Source: Myxococcus virescens
GTDB lineage: Bacteria > Myxococcota > Myxococcia > Myxococcales > Myxococcaceae
Assembly: GCF_900101905.1 (NCBI RefSeq)
Contig: NZ_FNAJ01000005.1
Coordinates: 1 to 64,000 of the forward strand
Reading direction: 5' to 3'
Length of the DNA stretch: 64,000 nt
Shown here: positions 35,002 to 46,237 of the stretch, one piece after another
Position numbering within the stretch: the stretch's first letter is position 1
Layout of the letters: every line of letters starts with the position of its first letter
Made by a program: the position numbers and the translations under genes
Notes under the pieces: model-generated
Seen by the model: the letters and a program-made list of their open reading frames with translations, nothing else
What the model was told of the DNA's origin: nothing
The model's database searches: none

Positions 35002-35484
35002 ATGAACCCCGCCGCCAGGGCCGACATGGAGTCACGTGCCGATCGCGCCCTGCGCCGCGGCGAGCTCACCGAAGCGCTCGGCCTGTACGAGTCGCTGGTG
35101 CGGGCCTTCCCGCACGACGAGGCGCTCGCCCTCAAGCTCGCCAACGCGCGCGAGCTGCTCCAACCCGCGGAGTTGGAGGTGCTCGAAGCCGTTCGGGCCG
35201 AGGCCAGCATCCCCCTCCCCGTGGGCCCTTCCTCCCCCGTCCAGGAAGGCGAGCGCCTCTTCGCGCTGGGCGACTATGCGGGCGCCGCTGCTTGCTACCG
35301 GCGCGCGGTCCAGGAACGCCCGGACAGCGAGCTGCTCAAGGAGCGGCTGATCGAGCTCTATGGCCTCGCGAAGGCCATGCCCCTACAGTCACCGACAGAT
35401 AGGGCGCTTCCCGACAAGCCGGAGCCTCGGCTCCAGGCCCTGCTGGACCGGGTGGCCTCGCGCCGCCGCCTGAAGCGGGACTGA
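35002..35484 (+). CDS. Small TPR protein
   Basis: 160 residues, no signal peptide. Two tetratricopeptide-like units are visible: ADRALRRGELTEALGLYESLV with FPHDEALALKLAN, and GERLFALGDYAGAAACYRRAV with RPDSELLKERLIELYG. A hydrophobic Pro-rich linker separates them, and the tail is basic (SRRRLKRD). Such cytoplasmic TPR pieces mediate protein-protein contacts. It is 140 nt upstream of the phosphofructokinase gene on the same strand; whether it is co-transcribed is unclear. No specific partner can be named. Confidence 0.8.
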   Translation: MNPAARADMESRADRALRRGELTEALGLYESLVRAFPHDEALALKLANARELLQPAELEVLEAVRAEASIPLPVGPSSPVQEGERLFALGDYAGAAACYRRAVQERPDSELLKERLIELYGLAKAMPLQSPTDRALPDKPEPRLQALLDRVASRRRLKRD

Positions 35485-35624
35485 GGAAAACGCCCGTTTC
35501 CACTCGCGAATCAGCCCTGGCCGGTGATTCACGCGTTGCACCCCCGGGGGCCCCCCCCTACAATCAGGTCCGACGTTTCTGTCATGGTGAAGCACCCTCC
35601 CTCTGACACCCGCGTCCGACCTGT

Positions 35625-36722
35625 ATGCCCCGTCCCATGAGACTTGGAGTCCTGACCGGCGGTGGCGACTGCCCCGGCCTCAACGCACTCATTCGCGGCC
35701 TCGTGAAGCGGGGCACGCACGAATTCGGCTACGAGTTCGTGGGCATCGAGAACGGCTACATGGGGCTGGTGGAGCCAGGGCTCGCCCACCCGCTCACCGA
35801 GGAGGACACCCGCGGCATCCTCCCCAAGGGCGGCACCATCCTGGGCACGTCCAACAAGGCCAACCCCTTCAGCTACGCGACCCGTGAGGATGGGCACTGG
35901 GTGGAGCGGGACGTGTCCGATCAGGTCCTGCGCCGCTGCGAGGAGCTGGGCCTGGACGGGCTCATCGCCGTGGGCGGCGACGGGACGCTGTCCATCGCCC
36001 ACCGGCTCGTGGAGAAGGGGCTCAAGGTGGTCGGCTGTCCGAAGACCATCGACAACGACCTGTCCGGGACGGATCAGACCTTCGGCTTCGACACCGCGCG
36101 GCTCATCGTCACCGAGGCGCTCGATCGCCTGCACTCCACCGCCGAGGCCCATGACCGGGTGATGGTCGTGGAGATCATGGGCCGCCACGCTGGCTTCCTC
36201 ACCCTGGAGAGCGGCATCGCCGGGGGCGCGGACGTCATCCTGATTCCGGAGATTCCGTACAGCGTGGAGTCCGTGGTGGAGAAGATCCGCCGCCGCTCCA
36301 CCCGCCGTCGCAGCTTCTCCATCATCGCCATCTCCGAAGGCGCGTTCCCCCAGGGCGGCGAGCTGGCCGTGCTGGACACGGCGGAGGCCATCCCCGGCCG
36401 GGGCGTGGTGCGGCTCGGCGGCTCGGGGAAGGTGCTGGCGGACCTGCTGGCCCGGCACATCGAGGCGGAGATTCGCGTGACGGTGCTGGGCCACCTCCAG
36501 CGCGGGGGCAGCCCCAGCGCGGCGGACCGGGTACTGGCCACTCGCTACGGGTGCAAGGTGCTGGACCTGGTGAGCGCGGGCCAGTGGGACCACATGGTGG
36601 CCCTGCGCGCGGGCGAAATCATCGCGGTCCCCTTGAGCGAGTCGCGCAAGGAGCGCCGGGTGGATCCGGCGGGTGAGCTGGTGCGCTTCACCAAGAGCAT
36701 GGGCATCAGCTTCGGGGACTGA
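35625..36722 (+). CDS. pfk: 6-phosphofructokinase
   Basis: 365 residues. It phosphorylates fructose 6-phosphate in glycolysis. Motifs: LTGGGDCPGLNA at the start, IAVGGDGT (116-121; Gly after Asp favours ATP as donor), GCPKTIDNDL (137-146), MGRHAGFL (185-192), and GHLQRGG. In M. xanthus the orthologue is activated by Pkn4 through phosphorylation at Thr-226 (established for that species). Counting from ATG 35625, residue 226 here is Thr within RRRSTRRRS, which supports both this start and conservation of the control site. The kinase gene follows 18 nt later. A downstream in-frame ATG (35637) would shift the numbering. Confidence 0.95.
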   Translation: MPRPMRLGVLTGGGDCPGLNALIRGLVKRGTHEFGYEFVGIENGYMGLVEPGLAHPLTEEDTRGILPKGGTILGTSNKANPFSYATREDGHWVERDVSDQVLRRCEELGLDGLIAVGGDGTLSIAHRLVEKGLKVVGCPKTIDNDLSGTDQTFGFDTARLIVTEALDRLHSTAEAHDRVMVVEIMGRHAGFLTLESGIAGGADVILIPEIPYSVESVVEKIRRRSTRRRSFSIIAISEGAFPQGGELAVLDTAEAIPGRGVVRLGGSGKVLADLLARHIEAEIRVTVLGHLQRGGSPSAADRVLATRYGCKVLDLVSAGQWDHMVALRAGEIIAVPLSESRKERRVDPAGELVRFTKSMGISFGD

Positions 36723-36740
36723 GGGGACCGCCAAACCGCC

Positions 36741-38672
36741 ATGACGACGCTCGTCGGCCGCCATATCGGTCGCTACCGCATCCTCGAGCAACTGGGCTCG
36801 GGGGGCATGAGCGTCGTGTACAAAGGGCTCGACACCGCCCTGGACCGTGAAGTCGCGGTGAAGGTGCTGCACCCGCACCTGGCCGGCAAGGACGAGTCCC
36901 GCCGGCGGCTGGCCCGCGAGGCCCGCGCGGTGGCCAAGCTGCACCACCCCAACATCCTGGAGGTCTTCGACTTCTCCGCCGCGGACGCCCAGGACGCGTT
37001 CATCGTCACCGAGTACATCCGCGGGCAGACGCTGAAGACGTTCCTGGACGAGGGGCCCATGGACCCGCCGGAGCTGGCGGCCATGGTCATCCACGAGCTG
37101 GCCGCGGCGCTGGCGCACGCGCACGAGTCCGGCGTCATCCACCGCGACCTCAAGCCGGAGAACGTCATGGTGCGCGAGGACGGCGTCCTCAAGCTCATGG
37201 ACTTCGGCATCGCGCGGCTGATGGACATCGAGGAGCGGATGACCGTCACCGGCACGCTGGTGGGCTCGCCAGCCCACATGGCCCCGGAGATCATCGAAGG
37301 CCTGGAGGCGGGCCCCACGGCGGACGTCTTCAGCGTGGGCATCATGTTCTACGCGGCGATGACGGGACGGCTGCCCTTCAGCGCGCCCAACACCACCGCC
37401 ACGCTCAAGCGCATCCTGGACGGGGACTACGAGGACGCACGCCGGCGCGTGCCCGCGCTGTCGGACGAGCTGGCGGACATCTGCGCCATCTGTCTGCAGC
37501 GCGACCCGGAGCGGCGCTACCCCGACGCGGCCCGGCTGCGGGACGCCCTGGCGGACTACCTGGCCGGCCTGGGCTTCGCCCGCGTGGGCGAGGAGCTGGT
37601 GTCGTACTTCGCGGACCCGGCGTCGTACCGGAAGCTGGCCCGTCAGCGCATCGTCGCCACCCTGTTGGAGCGCAGCGAGCGGCAGCTCGCGGAGAAGCGC
37701 ACCCCGCGCGCCCTGGCCAGTCTCAACCAGGTGCTGGCGCTGGACACCACCAACGCGCGGGCGCTGGCGCTCCTCAAGAGCATCCAGCGCGCCCAGCGCA
37801 TCAAGACGTGGCGCCGCCGGGGGCTGCGTCTGGGCGTGGGCGTGGCCGCCGCCGGACTGCTGGGACTGGGCGGCTGGAAGGCCCGCCACGCGAACGACGC
37901 CGAAGCCACCCCCCCGCCCGACGCCACCACGCCCGGACAGGTCGCGGCCACGCTGCCTCCGGCCCCGCCTTCCGAGCCGCTCGTCACCGTCGCGCCTCCC
38001 GACACCACCCCGGCCCCGAAGGAGAGCGCCGGGCGTCCCGGCCCTGGCACGTCGCAGCCGCCCCGCCCGGCTTCGCGCGCGGTCAAGGGCACGCCGGCGC
38101 CGGGAGGCCTGTCGCCGCGGACGGATGGCACGCCGGCCGTGGGCGGCACCGTTCGCAGCATGGGCACACGCCCCGCGGGCGAGGACGAGGAAGCACCGCG
38201 CAAGCCGCTGGTGCGCAAGCTGCCAGTGTCCATCCTGGTGCGCCCCTATGGCAGCATCCGCGTGGATGACGGCGCGGCGAGCGCCCAGCCGCTCCAGAAG
38301 CATGACGTGGAGGTGACGCCGGGCCGGCACACCGTCACCATCTCCTGCGACTACTGCGAGGACGTGGTGGACACCATCGACGTGCAGCCGGACGGCGACA
38401 ACGTCTTCCACCTGCGCGCCCAGCCCAAGGCGTCCCGCCTGTCGGTCGACTTCGAGCCCGCGGGCGCGCTGGTGCGCGTGGGCGACGAGTTCCGCTCCGC
38501 GGAGGACAGCGTGAAGACGCCCTTCGAGGTCCGCTCTCCGCGAGGCCCCGCGGGCTTCCAGCACACCGTGGTGGTGGAGGTCTCCCACCCCGGCTACGTG
38601 CCGGAGCGCCGGGTGGTGCATCTGCGGCCGGGCGAACCCACCACCCTGCGCGGGAGCCTCCGCCCAGAATGA
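36741..38672 (+). CDS. pkn4: Pkn4-type Ser/Thr protein kinase with membrane anchor
   Basis: 643 residues. The N-terminal kinase domain is complete: GSGGMSVVYKG glycine loop, Lys41 in VAVKVL, catalytic Asp137 in HRDLKPEN, Asp155 in DFG, GSPAHMAPE activation segment. A helical TPR-like part follows, then one hydrophobic segment near residues 355-378 (GLRLGVGVAAAGLLGLGGW), a Pro-rich stretch, and a C-terminal PEGA-like beta region (VSILVRPYGSIRVDD, ... YVPERRVVHLRPGE). The kinase is therefore cytoplasmic with an outer sensing region. In M. xanthus Pkn4 activates the phosphofructokinase encoded just upstream and is needed for glycogen use in development; the same gene order here makes the same role likely. 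It overlaps the next gene by 4 nt. Confidence 0.93.
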   Translation: MTTLVGRHIGRYRILEQLGSGGMSVVYKGLDTALDREVAVKVLHPHLAGKDESRRRLAREARAVAKLHHPNILEVFDFSAADAQDAFIVTEYIRGQTLKTFLDEGPMDPPELAAMVIHELAAALAHAHESGVIHRDLKPENVMVREDGVLKLMDFGIARLMDIEERMTVTGTLVGSPAHMAPEIIEGLEAGPTADVFSVGIMFYAAMTGRLPFSAPNTTATLKRILDGDYEDARRRVPALSDELADICAICLQRDPERRYPDAARLRDALADYLAGLGFARVGEELVSYFADPASYRKLARQRIVATLLERSERQLAEKRTPRALASLNQVLALDTTNARALALLKSIQRAQRIKTWRRRGLRLGVGVAAAGLLGLGGWKARHANDAEATPPPDATTPGQVAATLPPAPPSEPLVTVAPPDTTPAPKESAGRPGPGTSQPPRPASRAVKGTPAPGGLSPRTDGTPAVGGTVRSMGTRPAGEDEEAPRKPLVRKLPVSILVRPYGSIRVDDGAASAQPLQKHDVEVTPGRHTVTISCDYCEDVVDTIDVQPDGDNVFHLRAQPKASRLSVDFEPAGALVRVGDEFRSAEDSVKTPFEVRSPRGPAGFQHTVVVEVSHPGYVPERRVVHLRPGEPTTLRGSLRPE

Positions 38673-39676
38673 GCCGCTGCCTCCCGCTCTTGCTCTCGGC
38701 GCTGCTGCTGCTCGCTCCGGGCGCCACGCTCGCCCAGGACGCCGGTGACCCGGAGGTCGCCGCGCTGCGCGCCAGCTTCGAGTACGGCAAGTACGCGGAG
38801 GTGATGGACCGCGCGGCGTCGCGCATCGACCGGGGCGGCCTGGATGAAGACGACCTGGCGGAGCTGCACAAGCTCGCGGGCCTGGCGGCCTTCAACCTGG
38901 GCCGCACCGACGACGCCCGCCGCCACCTGCGCGCGCTGCTCCGGTTGGATCCGGACTTCAGCCTGGACCCCTTCGTCGTCCCGCCGCCCGCGGTGGCCTT
39001 CTTCGACACGCTCAAGGAGGACATGGACACGGAGCTGGACTTCCTGCGCCAGGAGCGGCGGCTGCGTCAGGAGCGCGAGAAGGCGGAGGCCGAGCGCCGC
39101 GAGCGCGAGCGCCTGGAAGCCGAGGTGCAGCGCCGCCGCGCCGAGGAGCTGGCGTCCCAGGTGACGGTGCGCACGGTGGAGAAGCGCAACTTCCTGGTCA
39201 ACTTCGTCCCCTTCGGCGCCGGCCAGTTCCAGCAGGGCCGCACCAGTCTGGGCATCGTCTTCGCCGCCACCGAAGGTGTGCTGGCGGTGACGAGCATCAT
39301 CTCCTTCTTCGCCTACGAAGGACTCTTCGAAGAGCGCACCATCGATCTGGACAACGTGCTGGACCCGGATGGCCGGGCCTCCGTCACCGTGCGCTACATC
39401 CCCACCAGCCGGGCCAGGCAGCGCGACGCGTGGCAGCTGCTCAAGCTGTCGTCGGCCGCGGGCTTCTACGCCATCTACGCCGTGGGCGTGGTGGACGCGC
39501 TGTTCCACCACGAGGACCAGGTGGTCCGCAGCACGGTGGAGCCTCGCGCCGAACAACCCGCGGAGCCGCTCCCCCGCTCCACTTCCGCCCGCGCGACGGC
39601 ACCGAAGACGTACACGCGCGTGGGCATCTACCCGACCTCCGGCGGACTCGGCGCCGGTCTCACGCTCTCCTTCTGA
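38669..39676 (+). CDS. Exported TPR/coiled-coil membrane protein linked to pkn4
   Basis: 335 residues, starting in an ATGA overlap with the kinase gene. It has a signal peptide (LLLSALLLLAPGATLAQ), a TPR-like region (EYGKYAEVMDRAASRI, LGRTDDARRHLRALLRLDPDF), a charged coiled coil (FLRQERRLRQEREKAEAERR and on), then two hydrophobic segments around residues 180-220 and 265-285, and a short C-terminal strand. It is probably a periplasmic adaptor anchored in a membrane. Translational coupling to the kinase suggests a shared process, perhaps with the kinase's PEGA end. Family not recognised. Confidence 0.85.
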   Translation: MSRCLPLLLSALLLLAPGATLAQDAGDPEVAALRASFEYGKYAEVMDRAASRIDRGGLDEDDLAELHKLAGLAAFNLGRTDDARRHLRALLRLDPDFSLDPFVVPPPAVAFFDTLKEDMDTELDFLRQERRLRQEREKAEAERRERERLEAEVQRRRAEELASQVTVRTVEKRNFLVNFVPFGAGQFQQGRTSLGIVFAATEGVLAVTSIISFFAYEGLFEERTIDLDNVLDPDGRASVTVRYIPTSRARQRDAWQLLKLSSAAGFYAIYAVGVVDALFHHEDQVVRSTVEPRAEQPAEPLPRSTSARATAPKTYTRVGIYPTSGGLGAGLTLSF

Positions 39677-39704
39677 CGGAGACTCCCTCCAGGTACGTGA
39701 AGCC

Positions 39705-41597
<1,893 letters not shown>

Positions 41598-41614
41598 GGG
41601 AGCAGCCCGTCCGG

Positions 41615-42187
41615 ATGATGGAAGCGACGACGCGGCGATACTCCTGGAGACGAGAACTGTGGCTGCTGATGGCCGCGGGCTGCGCCGCGTCCGGCTGCCT
41701 CATCCCCCAGGACGACACGCTGCTGGACGCCGTGCCGGACTTCATGAACCGGCCGCCGCGCATCATCGACAGCCTGGTGGCCCCCCAGCAGCGCTTCATC
41801 TCGGACTTCGGCGCGGACGGCTGCGACCTCGCCTTCGAGGTGGCCGTCGAGGACCCCGACGTGGACGACCGCATCGTCGTGCACTGGTACGTGGACTACA
41901 ACCCGCAGGACCCGCGCGGCCCCTACCGCCAGTATGAGTTGGCCAGCACCCGCGAACCCCGGCGCTCGGACCGGGGCACGCTGCTCATCAGCCTCGCGTC
42001 CGCCAACAACCCGCTGAGCACGCCCGGCCCCCACCTGGTGGAGGCGCTGGTGACTGACGCGGAGCTGGTGGACCGCGTGGTGCGGCCCCGGCCGGTGCAA
42101 TTGCCGGACGGCACCACCATCAACAACCCCGGCTTCGTCGTCACCTATTCGTGGGTGGTCAACACCGTCCAGGGAGACTGCCGGTGA
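41615..42187 (+). CDS. Unrecognised lipoprotein
   Basis: 190 residues; ATG 41615 (or 41618), with GGGGAG 11 nt upstream. The signal ends in an AASGC lipobox. The mature part carries DGCDLAFEVAVEDPDVDDRIVVHWYVDY and further strands ending VVTYSWVVNTVQGDC, compatible with an Ig-like or beta-sandwich domain. The Cys pair may be disulfide-bonded. It overlaps the following lipoprotein gene by GTGA and lies 17 nt after the sigma54 activator. It is one of several Myxococcus-type lipoproteins here with Cys-containing surface domains. Confidence 0.82.
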   Translation: MMEATTRRYSWRRELWLLMAAGCAASGCLIPQDDTLLDAVPDFMNRPPRIIDSLVAPQQRFISDFGADGCDLAFEVAVEDPDVDDRIVVHWYVDYNPQDPRGPYRQYELASTREPRRSDRGTLLISLASANNPLSTPGPHLVEALVTDAELVDRVVRPRPVQLPDGTTINNPGFVVTYSWVVNTVQGDCR

Positions 42188-43788
42188 AGCGGGTGCGGCG
42201 ACTCGCGTGGACGGTCCTGCTGTCGGGCCTGCCCAGCGCCGGCTGCGTGCTGCTGGAGGAAGCGCCCGACCCCAGCCAACTGGTGTGCCGCGCGGACAGC
42301 GACTGTGCCATCAACGAGGTGTGCTTCCCGGACGGCTGCGGCGACCCGGGCCGGGACATCGTGGTGGAGGTGACGCCCAACCCCCATGACGGCCTGCACG
42401 CGCAGGACTTCCAGGTCGACGCCATCCGGCCGGAGCTGAACCTGGCGCTGTTCGGGCCCGCCACCGTCCAGGGCAGCACCGTGCGCGCCACGAGCCCCGT
42501 CGGCAGCGCCCCGCGTCCCTACAACGAGCCGCTCCACCTCACCGCCCGCGGGGAGAGCGCGCTGCTGCCGGGGGTGGCGCGCCTCTTCACCGCCGACCTG
42601 GTCCCTCTCAACGGCGCCTGGGTGCTGCCCGTGGGGACCGGGACGTACACGGTGACGTTGGAGCCGGAGGACCTGGGGCTGCCACCGGTGCGCGGCGAAG
42701 CCACCGTGTCGCCCGGCGGCGCCGTGCCCCTTCAAATGGTGCTGCCCTCCCCCAACCAGGTGGCCCGGCTGGAGGGCCGGGTGGTGCGCCAGGGCGCGCA
42801 GCTCGTGGACGCCGCGCTGCAGGTCCAGGCGCTGGACGCGGACCTGACACCCCTGTCCCAGCGCGTGCCGGTGGCGCGCGGCTCGGGCGCCTTCTCCCTG
42901 GCCCTGCCGCTGGAGGCCTCGCAGCGCACCAGCCTCCTGGTGCGCGTGACGGCGACAGGCGACGTGTGGGTGCCACAGAAGACGTTCACCGTGGATCCCC
43001 GCGAGCCGCTCATCGCGCCGCTGGAGCTGGGTGACTATGGCGAGCCGGTCCAGGTGTCCGGTCGCATCCTGGGACGGGACGGCCGGCCCGTGGTCCAGGC
43101 CTCCGTGTCCCTGCGCGGCCCCGTGGGAGGCGGCGGCACGTACCAGGGGCCCCTGAGCACCACCGACGCGGAGGGCCGCTTCACGGTGGAGACGCTCCCG
43201 TCGGGGCCGGGCGGCCACCTGTCGCTGGTGGTGGTGCCGCCGTCAGGCTCCACCGCGGGCCTGACGGTGCAGTCGGTGGAGGTGCCTCGCACCGGCGCGG
43301 TGCTGCCGGACGTCGTGTGTCCGGACCGGCGCATCATCCGGGGGACGATTCTCCAGACGGACAACACCTCACCGGCGTTGGGCGTGAGGGTGCTGGCGGA
43401 TCCGGTGGGACAGGTGCCCGGCTGGCCGCGTCCACCGGCGGGCAGTGAGTCCCTGGGCACCACCGACGACACGGGCGCCTTCCGCCTGGGGTTGGATCCA
43501 GGCATCTACCGTGTGGACTTCATCCCCACGGAGAACCTGCCCCGCGTCAGCCGCGTCATCACCGTGCTCCCCGGCGACGACGCGTCCGAACAGGTGCTGG
43601 CCACCTTCCCGCTCCAGCGCGGCCGCACGGTGCGGGGCATGGTGACCGAGGCAGGGGCGCCCTCGCCCTATGCCTCCGTGCGCTTCTACCGGGTGGCGGA
43701 CCTGGGCGGGCGCCCGTCTCCGGTGCTGCTGTCGCAGACGGTGTCGGACCACCTGGGCCGCTACACCGCCCTGCTGCCGGTGCGCTGA
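42184..43788 (+). CDS. Lipoprotein with carboxypeptidase-regulatory-like repeats
   Basis: The GTG at 42184 overlaps the previous stop (GTGA) and gives a signal with LPSAGC lipobox; about 534 residues. The N-terminal mature part has a Cys cluster (CRADSDCAINEVCFPDGC). The rest consists of several beta-sandwich units of the carboxypeptidase-regulatory/CNA-B type: VSGRILGRDGRPVVQASVSLRG, LSTTDAEGRFTVETLPSG, RGTILQTDNTSPALGVRVLAD, TTDDTGAFRLGLDPGIYRVDF. Such units act as spacers or binding scaffolds. Likely anchored in the outer membrane. No enzymatic site seen. Confidence 0.85.
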   Translation: MKRVRRLAWTVLLSGLPSAGCVLLEEAPDPSQLVCRADSDCAINEVCFPDGCGDPGRDIVVEVTPNPHDGLHAQDFQVDAIRPELNLALFGPATVQGSTVRATSPVGSAPRPYNEPLHLTARGESALLPGVARLFTADLVPLNGAWVLPVGTGTYTVTLEPEDLGLPPVRGEATVSPGGAVPLQMVLPSPNQVARLEGRVVRQGAQLVDAALQVQALDADLTPLSQRVPVARGSGAFSLALPLEASQRTSLLVRVTATGDVWVPQKTFTVDPREPLIAPLELGDYGEPVQVSGRILGRDGRPVVQASVSLRGPVGGGGTYQGPLSTTDAEGRFTVETLPSGPGGHLSLVVVPPSGSTAGLTVQSVEVPRTGAVLPDVVCPDRRIIRGTILQTDNTSPALGVRVLADPVGQVPGWPRPPAGSESLGTTDDTGAFRLGLDPGIYRVDFIPTENLPRVSRVITVLPGDDASEQVLATFPLQRGRTVRGMVTEAGAPSPYASVRFYRVADLGGRPSPVLLSQTVSDHLGRYTALLPVR

Positions 43789-43789
43789 C

Positions 43790-44311
43790 TCAGGGCAGCC
43801 GGCCGGCGCCGGGGTTGCGGCCCGCGGTGTTCAAGGCGTCGTGCAGCGCATCCACCTCGCCGCCCACCTCTCCCGCGTACTGCACCGCGTGGATGGCGTA
43901 GAGGTCCTGCACGCGCATCAGGCGGCGGAACACCTCGCGCAGGGGGGCCCGCTCACGCGAGTCGAGCGCGCATTCGGACTCACGCACGCGGAGCTTCTGC
44001 AGCCACTCGGTGCGGAAGCGCATCCATTCCTGGTCGACGCTCTTGGCGGGAGACACGTTCACCAGCTTCTCGCGGCCGCTCTCCAGCTCCGTCCACAAGG
44101 CGCGCGCGCCATCCAGGCACTCGCGGAACGTGAGCGCCACGGGGGCGGGAGGCAGCTTCTCCGGCGTCATGGCCAAGACAGAGCGGCCGACACTCCAGAT
44201 GAGCCACAGCGAGAACAGCGTGGTGACGAGGATGTAAATCCCATACGCGGCACCACGAAAGCGGCGGTAGCGGGGATCTTTCCGGGGGTCGGGAGCGGAC
44301 ACGGGGCCCAC
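43790..44311 (-). CDS. Small single-pass membrane protein
   Basis: 173 residues from GTG 44311. A basic N-terminus (RKDPRYRRFRG) is followed by one transmembrane helix (AAYGIYILVTTLFSLWLIWSV) and a helical, charged outer part with two Cys (FRECLDGARALW, RESECALDSRER). The likely orientation is N-in. It is convergent with the preceding lipoprotein (1 nt between stops) and lies upstream of nothing in its direction except that gene. No family recognised; the length and layout suit a small envelope accessory protein. Confidence 0.75.
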   Translation of the reverse strand: MGPVSAPDPRKDPRYRRFRGAAYGIYILVTTLFSLWLIWSVGRSVLAMTPEKLPPAPVALTFRECLDGARALWTELESGREKLVNVSPAKSVDQEWMRFRTEWLQKLRVRESECALDSRERAPLREVFRRLMRVQDLYAIHAVQYAGEVGGEVDALHDALNTAGRNPGAGRLP

Positions 44312-44393
44312 GTCTTATGACCGTGGACCCCGTGTGGCAACGCTTCCGTGTGGCAACGTTTCCGGTGGGTGGGGTTCCGGACCCCACGGGCGG

Positions 44394-45335
44394 CTACTGG
44401 CCGGGCTGGCTGGTCGCCTGGGCCGGAGCCGCGGGCACCGCGTTCTCCGGGTTCATCAGGCGCTTCACCGCGGCGATGCGGCCCCGGAACTGCGACTGGT
44501 ACGGGCTGTTGAGGTAGGCGCCAGCCGCGTCACGGGCGACTTCCAGCGCCTTATCGTACTGGCCGACCTCCTGGTAGGAGTGCGCCAGCATCAACATGGC
44601 GTAGTCGCGCGTCTTCGACTTGCGGTCCCCGTCCACGAAGCGGGCGAGCAGCGGCACCGCCTTTTCGTGGTTGCGGGTGTTGTTGTAGGCCGTGCCCAGG
44701 AAGAAGGACGCGTCCAGCGCCTGGTCCTGCGGCGGGTTCATGGCCAGGAACCGCTCCATGTTGGAGATGACGCTGACCATCTCGTTCTTGCGGAAGGCGA
44801 TCTTGCCCTGCTCGAACGCGGCGTCGCCCGTCTCCCGGCGCAGCACGGCGGCGCGGTCATTGAGGGCCTGGCGCTCCAGGTTGCTCAACCGCGACGTGTC
44901 CAGCTTCACCAGCGCGTCGATGCCCTTGAGGCGCTCGTCACCGGGCAGGCTGGTCATCATCTTGTAGACCTTGTTCGCCTCCTGCTGGACCGACTGGTGC
45001 GCCGCGGTGTCCGCGCGCTGCTTCTCCAGTTGGCCGGTGAGGTCGGCGACCGTCTTCTCCAGGCGCTCCTTCTCGTTGGTGGCGCTGGTGCTGCGCGCGC
45101 TGGTGATCATCAGCGCGGCGCCCACGCAGATGACCGCGAACAGCACGTAGGCCACCGCGGACGACAGCCACTGGCGCTTCTGGAAATCTTCGTGGCGTTT
45201 GCCAACCGCCTTCACCTCCGCATGGAGGTTCTTGAGCAGGTTGTCGCTCTTGATGACGAGGTTGCGTGCCTCGACAATCTCACGGCGCAGATCCGTGAGC
45301 TCCTTTTCCACATCCGTTTTCGGCTGGTCTGGCAT
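44394..45335 (-). CDS. Coiled-coil/TPR inner-membrane protein
   Basis: Start chosen at ATG 45335 because AGGA lies 8 nt upstream; ATG 45341 is possible. 313 residues: a cytoplasmic coiled coil (VEKELTDLRREIVEARNLVIK), a transmembrane helix (VAYVLFAVICVGAALMI), a second coiled coil (KERLEKTVADLTGQLEKQ) and TPR-like repeats at the end (DAAFEQGKIAFRKNEMVSVI, FFLGTAYNNTRNHEKAVPLL, LAHSYQEVGQYDKALEVAR). The layout resembles YfgM/BamD-like periplasmic scaffolds. The C-terminus is Ala/Pro-rich. It precedes the small single-pass protein, likely in one transcript. Confidence 0.85.
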   Translation of the reverse strand: MPDQPKTDVEKELTDLRREIVEARNLVIKSDNLLKNLHAEVKAVGKRHEDFQKRQWLSSAVAYVLFAVICVGAALMITSARSTSATNEKERLEKTVADLTGQLEKQRADTAAHQSVQQEANKVYKMMTSLPGDERLKGIDALVKLDTSRLSNLERQALNDRAAVLRRETGDAAFEQGKIAFRKNEMVSVISNMERFLAMNPPQDQALDASFFLGTAYNNTRNHEKAVPLLARFVDGDRKSKTRDYAMLMLAHSYQEVGQYDKALEVARDAAGAYLNSPYQSQFRGRIAAVKRLMNPENAVPAAPAQATSQPGQ

Positions 45336-45497
45336 GGACATCTTCCTAGGCCCGGAAATGAATTCGGCCGATTCACGCATCGTAAGGAGTTCTCCCGGTC
45401 ATGCGTCGATAATTTCCGCAGCGGAACAGCGCTGCTTAGCCAATGCATTTCCCGGAGAAGGGCAACAGCGCCCGGCTCGCCTGCTTCCCCTGCGGAC

Positions 45498-46220
45498 TTA
45501 CAGGCTCCCCGGGAGCGGCCGTGATGGCTCTGCTGGAAAGCTGTACGTCACGCCCAGCGAGAGCCAGCTCCCGCCCAGGCTGAACGAGCCGACGCGCGCC
45601 GTGGACGGCCCCACCGGACCTCGGAGGAACGCGAGCCGGTAGTCGGCAGTGATGCCCCAACGCGGCGTCAGGCGCAACGTGGCGCCCACGTTGCCCATCC
45701 ACGTCTGGGTGGTGGTTTCCTGGAGCTCCTCCCCCTTGCGCTCCGACGAGGCGAGCGTGGGCCCCATCAGCAAGCCCGCGAAGGGCACGAGCCCATGGGG
45801 GCCCAGCTGCGGAATCACCGTCTGGAAGCGCAGGCCGATGAGCGCCCCGTAGCCCAGCACGTCCACCTGCCGGGCCTGCGGCGGCCCGCCGTCGACGCCC
45901 GGCTCGTTGAGGTACAGGCGACTCTGCGTGCCGAACAGGTCGATGCCCACCTCCAGCAGGTCGGAGATGGCGTAGGCGAAGGACGCCACCACCGTGGGCC
46001 CGCCCGCCACTTCCCGGGCACGCGGCAGCCCCTGGTTGGCGGGGCGCGAGTACCAGCCGTCGTAGAGCGTCTTGTTGGGGGTGATGCGCCAGCCGCCCTG
46101 GATGGTGATGCGGCCCACCCCATCCAGCGAGGTGGACACATCCTCATCACCGTATCCGTCATCCTGAGCGGCGGCGGGAGTGGAAAGCAGCAGTGCGAGC
46201 GGAAGGAGGCGACGGAGCAT
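45498..46220 (-). CDS. Outer-membrane beta-barrel protein
   Basis: 240 residues from ATG 46220 with a clear signal peptide (LLPLALLLSTPAAAQ). The mature chain alternates polar/aromatic strands: RITIQGGWRIT, TVVASFAYAIS, LLEVGIDLFG, ALIGLRFQTV, GNVGATLRLTPRWGITADYRLAFLRG, and a terminal strand WLSLGVTYSF. An eight-stranded OMP_b-brl-like barrel is the best fit. Upstream sits a 51-residue ORF 17 nt away, suggesting one transcript. Function unknown. Confidence 0.85.
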   Translation of the reverse strand: MLRRLLPLALLLSTPAAAQDDGYGDEDVSTSLDGVGRITIQGGWRITPNKTLYDGWYSRPANQGLPRAREVAGGPTVVASFAYAISDLLEVGIDLFGTQSRLYLNEPGVDGGPPQARQVDVLGYGALIGLRFQTVIPQLGPHGLVPFAGLLMGPTLASSERKGEELQETTTQTWMGNVGATLRLTPRWGITADYRLAFLRGPVGPSTARVGSFSLGGSWLSLGVTYSFPAEPSRPLPGSL

Positions 46221-46237
46221 CAATGGCGGCTTTGGCG

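Noticed and set aside
35529..38621. Long open frame on the minus strand opposite pfk and pkn4 (about 1,030 codons)
   Set aside because: It is a shadow of the GC-rich third positions of the plus-strand genes; its product is His/Arg/Gln-rich with no motif, and the plus strand encodes clear families.
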